Position numbers and translations under genes: made by a program
Shown here: positions 45,050-55,289 of the stretch, piece after piece
How positions within the stretch are numbered: the first letter of the stretch is position 1
Layout: each line of letters starts with the position of its first letter
Assembly: GCA_007570785.1 (NCBI GenBank)
Contig: ML661885.1
Span: forward strand, 38,868,033 to 38,932,032
DNA from: Antilocapra americana
Lineage: Eukaryota > Chordata > Mammalia > Artiodactyla > Antilocapridae
Direction of reading: 5' to 3'
DNA: 64,000 nt
The notes under the pieces: generated by a model
Databases searched by the model: none
Told to the model about the DNA's origin: nothing
The model's input: the letters and a program-made list of their open reading frames with translations, nothing else

Positions 45050-45400
45050 TTTACAAATTATATATCTGGTAAGGCGATAATATTCAAAATATATATGGAA
45101 CTGATAAAGCTCAACAGAAGAAACTCAAATAATCTGATTAAAAATGGGCAAAGGGACTGAGTAGACATTTTTTTCAAAGAAGGTATACAAATGACCAACA
45201 GGTACATAAAGATATGCTCAACATCACTAATCAGGAAAATACATATCAAACCCACAGTGAGATATCACCTCACACCCATTAGAATGATTGCCATCAAAAA
45301 GGCACGTGATAGGTAAGTCCTAGTGAAAGTGTGGAGAAGAGAGAACTCCTATACACTGTTGGTTTAGAGTGTAAATTGTGTATAGTGTAAATTGGTGCCG
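45050..45400 (+). mobile_element. Old L1 LINE, ORF2 part
   Basis: Sense L1 ORF2: 'tgatcaaa'-type AT-rich start, 'aaaaatgggcaaagggactg', 'gctcaacatcactaatcagg', 'ccattagaatgattgccatc'. Interrupted by a Bov-tA. Confidence 0.85.
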
Positions 45401-45401
45401 T

Positions 45402-45612
45402 CACTGTTTCCCAAGTGGCTCAGTGGGTAAAATATCTGCCTACAATGCAGGAGACACAAGAGATGTGTGTTCAATCCCTGGGTGGGGAAGATCCCCTGGA
45501 GCGGGGCATGGCAACCCACTCTAGTATTTTTGCTGCAGAATCCATGGACAGAGAAACCTGGTGGGCTACCATCCATAGGGTAGCACATGACTTAAGCAAC
45601 TGAGCACGTATC
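45402..45612 (+). mobile_element. Bov-tA SINE in L1
   Basis: Sense Bov-tA: 'ttcccaagtggctcagtggg', 'ttcaatccctgggtggggaa', 'gcatggcaacccactctagt'. It separates L1 sequence that is contiguous in the L1 consensus; a short cactgt repeat flanks it. Confidence 0.92.
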
Positions 45613-45862
45613 CACATAGCCACTGTGAACAACAGTACGGAGGTTCCTCAAAAGATTAAAAATAAAACTACTCTATGATCCAGCAATCCTATTTCTGGGT
45701 ATATAACTAGAGAAAATAAAATCACTATTTCAAAAAGATACCAGCACTTTCTTATTCAATGCAGCATTATTTATAATAAACAACAACAACCTAAATGTTA
45801 ACAGATGAATGAATAAAAAAGATGTGATATATTTATACACATACACAGGAAGGAATATATAT
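45613..45862 (+). mobile_element. Old L1 LINE, ORF2 C-terminus
   Basis: L1 resumes: 'acggaggttcctcaaaagat', 'gatccagcaatcctatttct', 'atgcagcattatttataata', ending in an (AT)n run at 45,858-45,872. Confidence 0.85.
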
Positions 45863-45869
45863 ATATATA

Positions 45870-45917
45870 TATATTTTTAACCTTTTGAGGAAACCTCATG
45901 CTGTTTTTCACAGTGGC
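45870..45917 (-). repeat. Short inverted L1 piece
   Basis: Read on the minus strand this matches, with several mismatches, the L1 segment at 45,617-45,662 ('ccactgtg', 'cctcaaaag'). It makes a fold-back arrangement about 200 bp apart, next to the chimeric BovB. Confidence 0.6.
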
Positions 45918-46890
45918 TCTGTGCATGCATGCTCAGTTGTTTAAGTCGTGTGTGACTCTGTGGACGGTAGCTTGCCAGGTTCCTCTGTCCATGGATTCTG
46001 CAGCAAGAACTACTGGAGAAACCGTAGCTTTGACTGTATGGATATTTGTTGGCAAAGTGATGTCTCTGCTTTTGAGACAGAGACATCTAGGTTTGTCATA
46101 GCTTTTCTTCCAAGAAGCAGGCATCTTTTAATTTCATGACTATAGTCACTGTCCACAGTGATTTTGGAGCCCATGAAAAGAAAATTTTCACTGCTTCCAT
46201 TTCCCTCTTCTATTTGCCATGAAATGATGGGATTGGATGCCATGATGTTAGTTTTTGAATGTTGAGTTTCAAGCCAGGTTTTTCACCCTCTTCTTTCATT
46301 ATCATCAAAAGAGGCTCTGTAGTTCTTCTTTGCTTTCTGCCTTAAGGGTGGTGTCATCTGCATATCTGAGGTTTGTGGATATTTCTCCCATGATTCCAGC
46401 TTGTGCTTCATCCAACCTGGCATTTTACGTGATGTGCTCTGTATATAACTTAATAAACAGGGTGACAATATACAGCCTTGTTGTACTCCTTTCTCAATTT
46501 TGAACCAGTCTGTTGTTCCATGTACAGTTCTAACTGTTGCTTCTTGACTCCCATACAGTTTTCTTAGGAGACAGATAAGGTGGTCTGGTGTTCCCAGCTC
46601 TTTAATTTTCCACAGTTTGTTGTGATCCACACAGTCAAAGGTTTTAGAAGTCCATAAAGCAAAAGTAGATGTTTTTCTGGAATCCCCTTGCTTTCTCCAT
46701 GATACAGTGAATGTGGGCAATTTGATCACTGATTCCTTTGCTTTTTCTAAACCAGCTTGTACATCTGGAAGTTCTCAGTTCATGTACTGCTGAAGCCTAG
46801 CTTGAAGGATTTTGAGCATAATTTTGCTAGCATGTGAAATGAGAGCAATTGTGTAGTAGTTTAAACATTCTTTGGCATTGTCCTTCTTTT
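45918..46890 (-). mobile_element. BovB LINE (RT region) with Bov-tA tail
   Basis: The minus strand carries BovB reverse transcriptase C-terminal coding sequence (146-codon broken frame 46,729-46,283 with 'GVQQGCILSPCL' and 'KLYGSQEATVRT', RT palm-type motifs of RTE elements). The normal BovB 3' end is missing. At 46,011-46,018 (tactggag) the sequence switches to about 95 bp of Bov-tA 3' sequence. No functional ORF. Confidence 0.85.
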
Positions 46891-47405
46891 AGTTCAGTTC
46901 AGTCGCTCAGTTGTGTCCCACTCTTTGTGACCCCATGGACTGCAGCACGCCAGGCTTCCCTGTCCATCACCAACTCCCAGAGCTTGCTCAGACTCATGTC
47001 CGTTGGTCAGTGATGCCATCCAGCTATCTCATCCTCTGTCATCCCCTTCGCCTGCCTTCAATCTTTCCCAACATCAGGGTCTTTTCCAATGAGTCAGTTC
47101 TTTGCATCAGGTGGCCAAAGTACTGGAGTTTCAGTTTCAGCATTAGCCCTTCCAATGAATATACAGGACTGATTTCCTTTAGGATTGACTAGTTTGATCT
47201 CCTCTAACACCACAGTTCAAAAGTGTCAATTTTTTGGCTCTCAGCTTTCTTTATAGTCCAGCTCTTGCATCCATATAGGACTACTGGAAAAACCATAACT
47301 TTGACTAGATGGACCTTTGTTGGCAAAGTAATGTCTATGCTTTTTAATATGCTGACTAGGTTGGTCATAGCTTTTTTTTTTTTCCTAAGGAGCAAGTGTC
47401 TTAAT
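46891..47405 (-). mobile_element. BovB LINE 3' end
   Basis: Second BovB copy in the same orientation, with the normal 3' end 'agttcagttcagtcgctcag' through 'gtggccaaagtactggagtt', 'agctttctttatagtccagc' and 'ggacctttgttggcaaagta'. It abuts the previous copy directly. Confidence 0.9.
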
Positions 47406-47409
47406 TTCA

Positions 47410-47725
47410 GTGTTGTCAAAGAGTATAAACTTCCTTATATCCTCAGAATATAAGTTCTGAGGATCTAACACTGCATGGTGAATTTAGGTAACAATACTGT
47501 ATCATATACTTGAAAGTTTGCCAAGAGAGTAGACCTTAAACAGTTTCACAATACACACTAAGAATGGTAAATGTATGAAGTGATGGAAATAATAACTATC
47601 TTTATTGTGGTAGTCATTTCACAATATATGTATATATAGAAATCATCACTTTGTACACCCTAAAACTTACACAATGTTAGATGTCAATTATATCTCAATA
47701 AAGCTGGAAGAAAGAAAAGAAAAGA
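47410..47725 (+). mobile_element. Old L1 LINE 3' UTR
   Basis: Sense L1 3' UTR continuing the 45,050-45,862 element: 'atactgtatcatatacttga', 'atcactttgtacaccctaaa', 'gtcaattatatctcaataaa', with a polyadenylation-like end. The two BovB units split this L1. Confidence 0.75.
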
Positions 47726-47960
47726 TAGCCTTATAGTCCAAGATGTCTACTGGAACTAGAGCCATCACATTCATCCTCTAGTTAGAAAGGTAGAGAAAAG
47801 AAGCAAAAGGCAAATGGCCATGCTTCCTACCTGAGCCAGCTCTTTTAAGGATCCTTACTCAGAATTTTACCTTCTGTTTTGTTTTGTAAATCTCACTAGC
47901 CACACTTACCTGTAATGTAAGGGAGGTTGAAGAAATGCAAGTGTTTTTATTTATTTATTT
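47726..47960. other. Unique sequence
   Basis: No feature recognised. Confidence 0.4.
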
Positions 47961-47964
47961 TTAA

Positions 47965-48113
47965 ATTTATTTATTTATCTTATTGAAGCAGTTTATTTAC
48001 AATGTTTTGTTATTTTCAGGTACACAGATTCTTTTCTCCTATAGGTTATTACAAGATATTGAGTACAGTTCCCTGTGCTATATAGTAGGTCTCTGATGGT
48101 TATCTATTTATTG
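47965..48113 (-). mobile_element. L1 3' end, part 1 of nested block
   Basis: Antisense L1 3' end: (attt)n tail, 'tttacaatgttttgttattt', 'tacagttccctgtgctatat', 'agtaggtctctgatggttat'. Confidence 0.85.
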
Positions 48114-48480
48114 GTGTTGGAGAAGACTCTTGAGAGTCCCTTGGACTGCAAGAAGATCCAACCAGTCCATCCTAAGGGAGATCAGTCCTGGGTGTTCATT
48201 GGAAGGACTGATGTTGAAACTGAAACTCCAATGCTTTGGCCACCTCATGTGAAGAGTGACTCATTGGAAAAGACCCTAATGCTGAGAAGGATTGAGGGCA
48301 GGAGGAGAAGGGGAAGACAGAGGATGAGATGGCTGAATGGCATCACCAACTGTATGGACATGGGTTTGTGAAGACTCTGGGAGTTGGTGATGGACAGGGA
48401 GGCCTGGCATGCTGGGATTCATGGGGTCGCAAAGAGTCGGACACAACTGAGCAACTGAACTGAACTGAACTGAGTTGAAC
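48114..48480 (+). mobile_element. BovB 3' end in L1
   Basis: Sense BovB 3' end: 'gaagactcttgagagtccct', 'ccaatgctttggccacctca', 'gtcgcaaagagtcggacaca', tail 'ctgaactgaactgaactgag'. Inserted in L1. Confidence 0.92.
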
Positions 48481-48500
48481 TTAGTAGTGTGTATATATTA

Positions 48501-48825
48501 GGGCTTCCTTTCTAGCTCAGTTGGTAAGAAATCCACCTGTAGTGCAGGAGACCTGGTTCAATTCCTGGGTTGGAAAGATTCCCTGTAGAAGGGATAGGCT
48601 ACCCATGCCAGTATTCTTGGGCTTCCCCCATGGCTCAGACAGTAAAGAACCCGCCTGCAGTGCGGGAGACTTGGGTTTGATCTCTGGGTTGGAAAGATCC
48701 CCTGGAGGAGGGCATGGCAACCCCCTCCAGTATTCTTACCTGGAGAATCCCCATGGACAGAGGAGCCTGGCGGGCTATAGTCTGTGGGGTCACAAAGAGT
48801 TGGTCACACTAAGCACAGCACAGTA
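48501..48825 (+). mobile_element. Dimeric Bov-tA SINE in L1
   Basis: A left monomer (48,501-48,617) ending 'gccagtattcttgggc' is followed at once by a second, complete monomer 'gcttcccccatggctcagac', 'ccccctccagtattcttacc', 'gagcctggcgggctatagtc'. The junction is the same as in the 59.7-kb copy, so a dimeric source is likely. Confidence 0.88.
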
Positions 48826-49128
48826 TAGTGTATATATATTACTCTCAGTGTCCTGGTTTATCCCTTCTCCCCACATGTGCACTTTGGTAACCACAGTTTG
48901 TTTTCTATGTCTGTGAGTCTGTTTCTATTTTGCAAATACATTCATTTGTACTTTTTTTTTTTATTCCACATATATGTGATATCACATGATATTTATCTTT
49001 GTCTGATTTACTTCAGTTAACAATCATTTCTGGGTGCATCCATGTTGCTGCAAATGGCACTATTCCATTCACTTTTATGGCTGAGTAATATTCCATTGTG
49101 TGTGTGTGTGTGTGTGTGTTTACATACA
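48826..49128 (-). mobile_element. L1 3' region, part 2 of nested block
   Basis: Antisense L1: 'ctttggtaaccacagtttgt', 'gtgatatcacatgatattta', 'ggctgagtaatattccattg', then a (GT)n run. Confidence 0.85.
49096..49119 (+). repeat. (GT)n microsatellite
   Basis: About 12 GT units at the L1 'attccattgtgtatat' site. Confidence 0.9.
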
Positions 49129-49393
49129 TGCATATAAGCTAAAGCTGAAGCTTCGATACTTTGGCCACCTGATTTGAAGACCCAACTCACTGGAAAAGAC
49201 CCTGATGCTGGGAAAGATTGAAGGCAAAGGGAGAGTAGGATGGCAGAGGATGAGATGGTTGGATTGCCTCACCAACTCAGTGGACATGAACTTGAGCAAA
49301 CTCCGGGAGATAGGGGAGGACAGGGAAGCCTGGCGTGCTGCAGTCCATGGGATCACTAAGAGCAGGACGTGACTTGGCAGCTAACAAGGACAA
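49129..49393 (+). mobile_element. BovB 3' end in L1
   Basis: Sense BovB 3' end: 'gaagcttcgatactttggcc', 'gaccctgatgctgggaaaga', 'ggatggcagaggatgagatg', 'gcctggcgtgctgcagtcca'. Confidence 0.9.
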
Positions 49394-49600
49394 CATCTTC
49401 TGTATCCATTCAGCTGTTGATAGACATTTAGGTTGCCTCCTTGTCTTGGCTCTTGTAAACAGGCTGCAATGAGCATGGTGGTGCGTGCATCTTTTCAAAT
49501 TATGGTTTTTCTTTTTTTGTGATATCTTTGTCAGGTTTTGTTATCAGGGTGATGATGGCATCATAGAATGGGTTTGGAAGTATTCCTTCCTTTGAAATGC
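49394..49600 (-). mobile_element. L1 LINE, part 3 of nested block
   Basis: Antisense L1 resumes at 'cttctgtatccattcagctg' and runs through 'gatagacatttaggttgcct'. A different L1 region ('gtcaggttttgttatcaggg', 'catagaatgggtttggaagt') follows. Confidence 0.75.
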
Positions 49601-51560
49601 AAGTATTTTTAGTTATGTACTTTGTCACTCAGGGATATAGATAGGAGAGAATTGACATGTTGGCAGCTAACAATCTCTGACTCAACTCCCTCAACTCATT
49701 TGCTCATCCTCTTCATGATTAAAATGCATTTCCTACTACTTAACCAAAATTATCAATCACAATAAAAAAAGTCACTTAAAAAACTAAAGGGTACCTAGAG
49801 TACCTAGGACAGTTCTTTCACTCATGGGAATTAATAAAGCCATGCATGTATGCAACAGATTGTGTGTTTGTGTGTTTCCTAAATATCTGGCAAGTTGTAA
49901 AGCTTGAGGATAGAGGGATGAGTCAGGTGGTCTCAGTCCCTTCTCTCCTAGTTACAGTCCAGTTACAGTCCAGAGTCCCATAAAGATAAGAAAAATTTGT
50001 GATGAAAAAGAATGATGTGTCTTAGATACAATAAGAAAATCTCTCTTGGTCAAACGGTTAGGGAAGGCTCCTGACTCCATAGATGAGTTAAAATTTGATG
50101 GATGAATAGGAAACACCTCGTTGAAGGGGGTATGTTGGTAAATAACATTCCAGGAATTCCAGGCATTCCGGAAAGAAGGAATAGTACAGATGAAGGCCAA
50201 TGGTGGAAGGACCATGGGAAAAAGGCTAGTTAGTTTGGCTGGACCACAAGAAGCAAGAGGAAGCAAATTGAGAAATGGGGCTAGAGAGGTGAACAAGGAC
50301 CAGTCATGTGGGGTTGTGTTAGGCGTGTTAAGGATTTCACTCTTCCTTCCAAGAGCAATGAGAAGCCACTGAGTTTTAAGGTAAGGGTGGGGACTAGGGG
50401 CATGTGAAATGATCCCATTTGCTGTTTGTAAAGATTACTCTGATGGAGAATGAACCAGACTGGATTGAATAGTGGCAGAGAGACCAGACTGGGGCCTAGA
50501 TAAGAAATAACGGTGGTTTGATCCAGAAAGATGGAAATTGTAGATATGGAAAGAAGTATACAAATTCACTAGTTCTAAGAGTCATTTGACTTTTAAGGGC
50601 TGATAATGGTCCAGCTGAGTCTTTCTGAGATACTTGCTCCAGGTAGAAAGCATTAACATGAAAGAGAAAATGTTTGCATTAAGTTTATTGGTAGTCACAT
50701 GGTTCTGTTCTAGAGGTTTGTTCAAATTCAAATTAGTCCAGGCTTCATCAGACCTGAGTTGGGGTGAGTTTTGGTCCTGGCTTGATCTTAGTAAAATATT
50801 CATGATTTAATGTATTTCTTCTAATCCTGAACTCTGGTATTTTAATAAAATGTACATCAAAGATGTGTAGGTTCTTATACACTGAGATGAGAGAGGCTTA
50901 GGTGATGTTTTCCTTGCCTTTGAGATTTATTAGCTTTCTTTATTCACCAGAATTTGAGAACTGAATTGGGAGGTTTCAGATTAAGCATGGTACCCAAATG
51001 CAGCATTTGTTTTGGATTCTCCCTCATGTTTGACATAACTAAATGTCAGAAAAAGATTAAACAGCATTTCCAAATAAGGACAAAGAGAATGGGGGAAGGG
51101 AATGACTGAATACAAAAGAGACCAACAAAATTTTGAGGTATGGAAAGCAGATGGATGAATAACTGACTTGGGTTTTAGTTTTTTTCTGCTTCGTTAAAGC
51201 CTACAGCCAACAATAAGCAGGCTGATTTGTACTGCCAAACCCCAGATAGACTCAGATACTGGTGGCGCTAGATTTTTCTGAAGGTGGGGCTGATAGGAGG
51301 ATGAGCTGAAAACGGAACCCCTCCCTCTAGACGAGAGGCCAGGCAGGTACCCTTCCTCTGCTCTGCACAGATCGGAGTTTACTGCCTAGAGAGAGTGGAG
51401 CTCCCAGACAGTGGGACAAGGCAACAGATACTTGGCAATACTTGCCGTTGTCACAGCTTGGCAGGAGTTTGTTCCTGGCATCTAGCAGGTAGCTTCTGCT
51501 AAATATTCCACAACACTCAGGGCAGCCACCACAACAAAGGACAATCTGACCCAAAATGTC
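49601..51560. other. Unique sequence, no gene seen
   Basis: No repeats or exons recognised over about 2 kb of AT-rich sequence. Confidence 0.4.
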
Positions 51561-51565
51561 TGTAG

Positions 51566-51645
51566 TGCGGAGCTTGGTGGGCTGCGATCCGTGGTGTTGC
51601 AAAGAGTCAGACATGACTGAGCGACTACCACTACCACTTTGACAA
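51566..51645 (+). mobile_element. Bov-tA 3' end, heavily truncated
   Basis: Only the final ~80 bp: 'ggagcttggtgggctgcgat', 'gttgcaaagagtcagacatg', 'actgagcgactaccactacc'. Confidence 0.85.
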
Positions 51646-52470
51646 ATTCTGAGTTACGTGCAAATCCAGGGCGAGACTCCCTGCCTTCCCACCCAACACA
51701 GACATGTGTGCGCACAGGCACTTTAGGAGACAGGAGAATATTCTATTAGGAAGTTGACCTGCAAGGAGAAGGAGACTGACATCTGTAAATCTCCCAGCGT
51801 TCCAGGTCTCTGCCAGTCACCCACTGTGGGTTCCAGCCACTCTCCAAGAACTTTTTATTCATTTTTTTGAGGCTGTCTTAAATGCGCACAGAGAGCCATA
51901 AGTCTCTAGACAGTTGAGGACAGTCTCATAATGAAAAATGGTGAGAAAAATGGAGGGGAAAAAGAGAAAAATAGAGAACACAAGAAACAGAAGTAAGCAA
52001 AAATAACTTGATTATAGTACTTCTAGAGAGACAAGAGATGCTGTTGCACTTCTTAAGCTAGAACAGTATGCTATTAACAAAAGAGGTATATTGAGAAAAC
52101 AAAAGAAATTATTGGAAAGTTAAAATATGAGAGTGGAAATAAAAATGAAGTGTTGGAAAGTATAGTTGAGAAAGGCATAGCAAGTGGAACAGAAAGACCA
52201 AGAGATGGGGAATAAAGAGAACAAAGGAGGAAAACCCAGGGGGTCATCATCCAGCTAATTGGGATTCTAAAAAGAACAAGGAAGGAAGGAAACCAGAAGA
52301 GAAAAAATACAAGAAAATTTCCCCAAAGGGTATGAGTTTCCAAAATAAAGGGTCTGCTGGCTACCCAGTACTAGAGATGTAAACCATAAACCAACAATAG
52401 CAGAAAATCTATTTTCGAAAATAGATTTTAGAAATCTATTTTAGATTTTAGAAATCTGTAAAATCTGAAA
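51646..52470. other. Unique purine-rich sequence
   Basis: A-rich and purine-rich unique DNA at 51,900-52,340. A short local duplication at about 52,410-52,460 (repeated 'tagattttagaaatct' units) is visible. No gene. Confidence 0.4.
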
Positions 52471-52474
52471 CCAA

Positions 52475-52788
52475 TTTATTTATTTACTATTTTATTTTTG
52501 GTTGCACTGGGTCTTTGTTATTGCACACAGGCTTTATCTAGTTGCCACGAGTGGGGGCTACTCTGTGTTACGGTGTGCAGTCTTCTCATTGCAGTGGCTT
52601 CTCTGGCTCTAGGCGCACGGGCATCAGAGTTGTGGCTTGCATGCCCTAAAGCACATGGGCTGGAGGAGTTGTGATGTATGGGCTTCAGTTGCTCCACACG
52701 ATGTGGAAATCTTCCAGGCCGGGGACTGAACCTGTGTCCCCTGCACTGGCAGGTGGTCTCCCATCCACTGTACCATCAGGGAAGTCCC
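52475..52788 (-). mobile_element. CHR-type tRNA SINE, long form
   Basis: Antisense: 'tggttgcactgggtctttgt', 'cttctcattgcagtggcttc', 'gggcttcagttgctccacac', 'ggggactgaacctgtgtccc', reversed head 'accatcagggaagtccc'. Near full-length version of the family. Confidence 0.9.
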
Positions 52789-53018
52789 AGAAAATCTTAT
52801 GAGCTATCAGAGAGAAAAAGAAATCAGTTATGAGGGGCACTAGGCTTTTTAACAGAAACACTGCAAGTTAGAAGCTGATGGAGCACTGCCTTCAACATTT
52901 TGAGGGAAAATTATATCCACTTAGAAGTCCATGTTCTGTGGAACTTCAGGCACAGGTAAAGGTAGAATGAAGACAGTTTTAAACTTACATGACTAAAGGA
53001 GTTTACCTCCTAAGTACC
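52789..53018. other. Unique sequence
   Basis: Nothing recognised. Confidence 0.4.
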
Positions 53019-53025
53019 TTGTCGT

Positions 53026-53255
53026 GGACTTCCCAGGTGGCTCAGTGGTAAAGAATCTGTCTGCCAATGCAGGAGACAAAAGAGGCACAGGTTTGATCCC
53101 TGGGCTGGGAAGATCCCCTAGAGGGGGAAATGGCAACACACTCTAGTATTCTTGCCTGGATAATTCCCTAGACAGAGGAGTCTGGAGGGCTCCGGTCCAT
53201 GGGGCTGCACAGAGTCGGACACGGCTGAGCAACTGAGCTCACACGCATGCATGCC
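53026..53255 (+). mobile_element. Bov-tA SINE
   Basis: Sense Bov-tA: 'gacttcccaggtggctcagt', 'ggtaaagaatctgtctgcca', 'tttgatccctgggctgggaa', 'gctgcacagagtcggacacg'. A short ccttgtc repeat flanks it. Confidence 0.93.
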
Positions 53256-53477
53256 TTGTCTTAGCAATATGGGAGGGGTGGGATCCATCAAAAAGAAGTA
53301 TAGATTAAGAGGAAGAAAGACCTGGGACATGGGATTGTGCCAGAGACACACAGTGAAAGAAGGTTATGCCTAATTTAAAGTGTGCATCAGGCCCTCAGAG
53401 TTTGGGCAGACTGTAGCAGGAGGGTGGAGCACTCCAAGGATTATTTTTTCCATTTCCATTTAAAAAAATTATTTTCT

Positions 53478-53766
53478 TTTTTTTTTTTTTCAGAGGAAGA
53501 AAGCATCCTTTTATTTTTTTTTATTTTTTATTTATTTATTTTTTTGTTTTTGTTTTTGCCATACATTGTCATGATATCACCATGGGTTTACATATGCTTC
53601 CCCTCCGGAACCCCCCCCCCTCTCCCCCCCCCCCCCCCCGGGAAATCTCGCTGCACCAGCCCCAAGCATCAATCCTGGGCTGGCGATTGATTAGACATAT
53701 GAAAATTAACATGCTTCAATGCCCTTCTCCCATATCATCCCACCCTTACCCTCATCCACAAAGTCT
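53478..53766 (-). mobile_element. Young L1 3' end with 3' transduction
   Basis: Antisense L1 3' end (down to 'ccctcatccacaaagtct') followed on the minus strand by an A-rich tail, then about 20 nt of non-L1 sequence (aggatgctttcttcctctg), then a second poly-A. The whole unit is enclosed by a 15-bp TSD, aaaaaattattttct, at 53,463-53,477 and 53,767-53,781. This is the standard signature of read-through polyadenylation. Confidence 0.85.
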
Positions 53767-53781
53767 AAAAAATTATTTTCT

Positions 53782-54000
53782 AATTGTAGGATAATTAGTT
53801 CTCAGTATTCTGATGGTTTTTGCCATACACCAACATGAATCAGCTATAGATAACACAGGTCCCCTCCCTCCTGTACCCCACTGCCAACTCCCTCCGTGTC
53901 CCACCCCTCTAGGTTGTCACAGAGCACTGGCTTTGGGTTCCCTGGGCCACACAGCAAACTCCCACTGGCTATGTATTTTGCATATGGTAATGTGTACATT
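53782..54000 (-). mobile_element. Older L1 3' end fragment
   Basis: Antisense: 'gtttttgccatacaccaaca', C-rich 'cccctccctcctgtacccca', 'gttgtcacagagcactggct', 'cacagcaaactcccactggc'. The younger L1 inserted at its tail. Confidence 0.82.
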
Positions 54001-54185
54001 TCAATGATAAAGTGGGATATTTTTAAGGAAAGCAGACAATACATAATGTAATATCGCCAATGAGAGAAATTTTAGTTTTGTGGGAGTTTTCAGAATATAC
54101 TGGTGAAAAGTTACATAGAAAATTAAATAAATGAAAAATGAGGCAAAAACAAAGGAAACAGGATGGTCAAGAAAGAAAATCTATT
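54001..54185. other. Unique sequence
   Basis: Nothing recognised. Confidence 0.4.
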
Positions 54186-54189
54186 CTGA

Positions 54190-54410
54190 CTGTGCATTTA
54201 GAGAGCACCAGTTTTGTAATAGGCATTGTTTTAAGTGTTTGTACATATTTATTTATTTAACCCTCACAGCAACCCCATGAAGTGGGTATTAATACTGTTT
54301 CCATTTTGCAAATATAGAAAGTGATACATAAGATTACATAGCTAGTGTCTGTTGGAGGCAGAATTTGAACCTAGGTAGTTGGGGTTGATAATATAACAAT
54401 GTAAATACTG
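54190..54410 (-). repeat. MIR SINE
   Basis: Antisense MIR: 'taaccctcacagcaacccca', 'gaagtgggtattaatactgt', 'ttccattttgcaaatataga', 'gcagaatttgaacctaggta'. Well preserved. Confidence 0.8.
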
Positions 54411-55038
54411 TATTGCTTTAATCAAAAGAGTGACGTTACTGTATAAAGATAATGGTGAGGTAGAGAAATGGGAGGAGGTCATGTATCTGTTAAATTCTAA
54501 TCTTTGATAGTAGGAAGTTATTGACAATGTCCACATAGAAAAAGGAAACAAGAAATAGCAATGAAGAAGTTAATATAAAAATATGGAGGTTATGATCATA
54601 GGAAAGAGTTAAAAAGGGTTGGGAGTGGTTACTTGTGGGGAATGGGACTGAGAAGTGGGTTACTTGTGGGGTAGCAAGCTACTTTCTTTTCCTCTTAGCC
54701 TTATAGTTCCATCTGACCTTTGAAAATAATGCACAAATGTTAGCTTGATTAAAGATATGAGTCTAATAAAGATAAAAAGAATAAAGGAGTCCTTTAGCTT
54801 TGTATTGGGTCACACAGTTGGACTCTAAGCTGCTGCATGGGAAAGAATAGCTGTCCCCATCTAGAGGCGCTGCACCTTCCTTTTAACCTCATGACTGCAG
54901 CCACCTGTGACTGGTTATGGGAAGGTTATAAAGGGCTCCAGAATGGCTTGTTTGTTGCAAAAGATAAGCCCAAGGCATGCTGAGTCAATCTGAAATACTG
55001 GTCTGCTACTGATGCATTATTTCAATTAAAGGAAAGTG
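54411..55038. other. Unique sequence, no gene seen
   Basis: No repeats or exons recognised. Confidence 0.4.
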
Positions 55039-55051
55039 TCTTCTTGGCTTG

Positions 55052-55275
55052 TGTGTTCTCAGTCACTCAGTTGTGTCTGACTTTTTGCAGACCCATGGAT
55101 CGTGACCCACCAGGCTCCTCTGTCCACAGGATTTCTCAGGCAAGAATACTGGAGTGGGTCGCCATTTCCTCCTCCAGGGCATCTTCTTGTCCCAAGGATT
55201 GAACCCGTGTCACTTCCATCTGTTGCATTGACAGGTGGATTCTTTACCACCTGGGCGCCACCTGTGAAGCCCTTA
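55052..55275 (-). mobile_element. Bov-tA SINE with 11-bp TSD
   Basis: Antisense Bov-tA: 'cactcagttgtgtctgactt', 'caagaatactggagtgggtc', 'attctttaccacctgggcgc'. Exact TSD ttcttggcttg at 55,041-55,051 and 55,276-55,286. Confidence 0.95.
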
Positions 55276-55289
55276 TTCTTGGCTTGAAT

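Noticed and set aside
46283..46729. BovB reverse transcriptase frame as an active gene
   Set aside because: Only the C-terminal RT part survives, with disabling breaks and no endonuclease; listed as a relic.
49601..51560. Hidden coding exon in long unique block
   Set aside because: Scanned both strands: only short frames, no splice-bounded protein-like segment.
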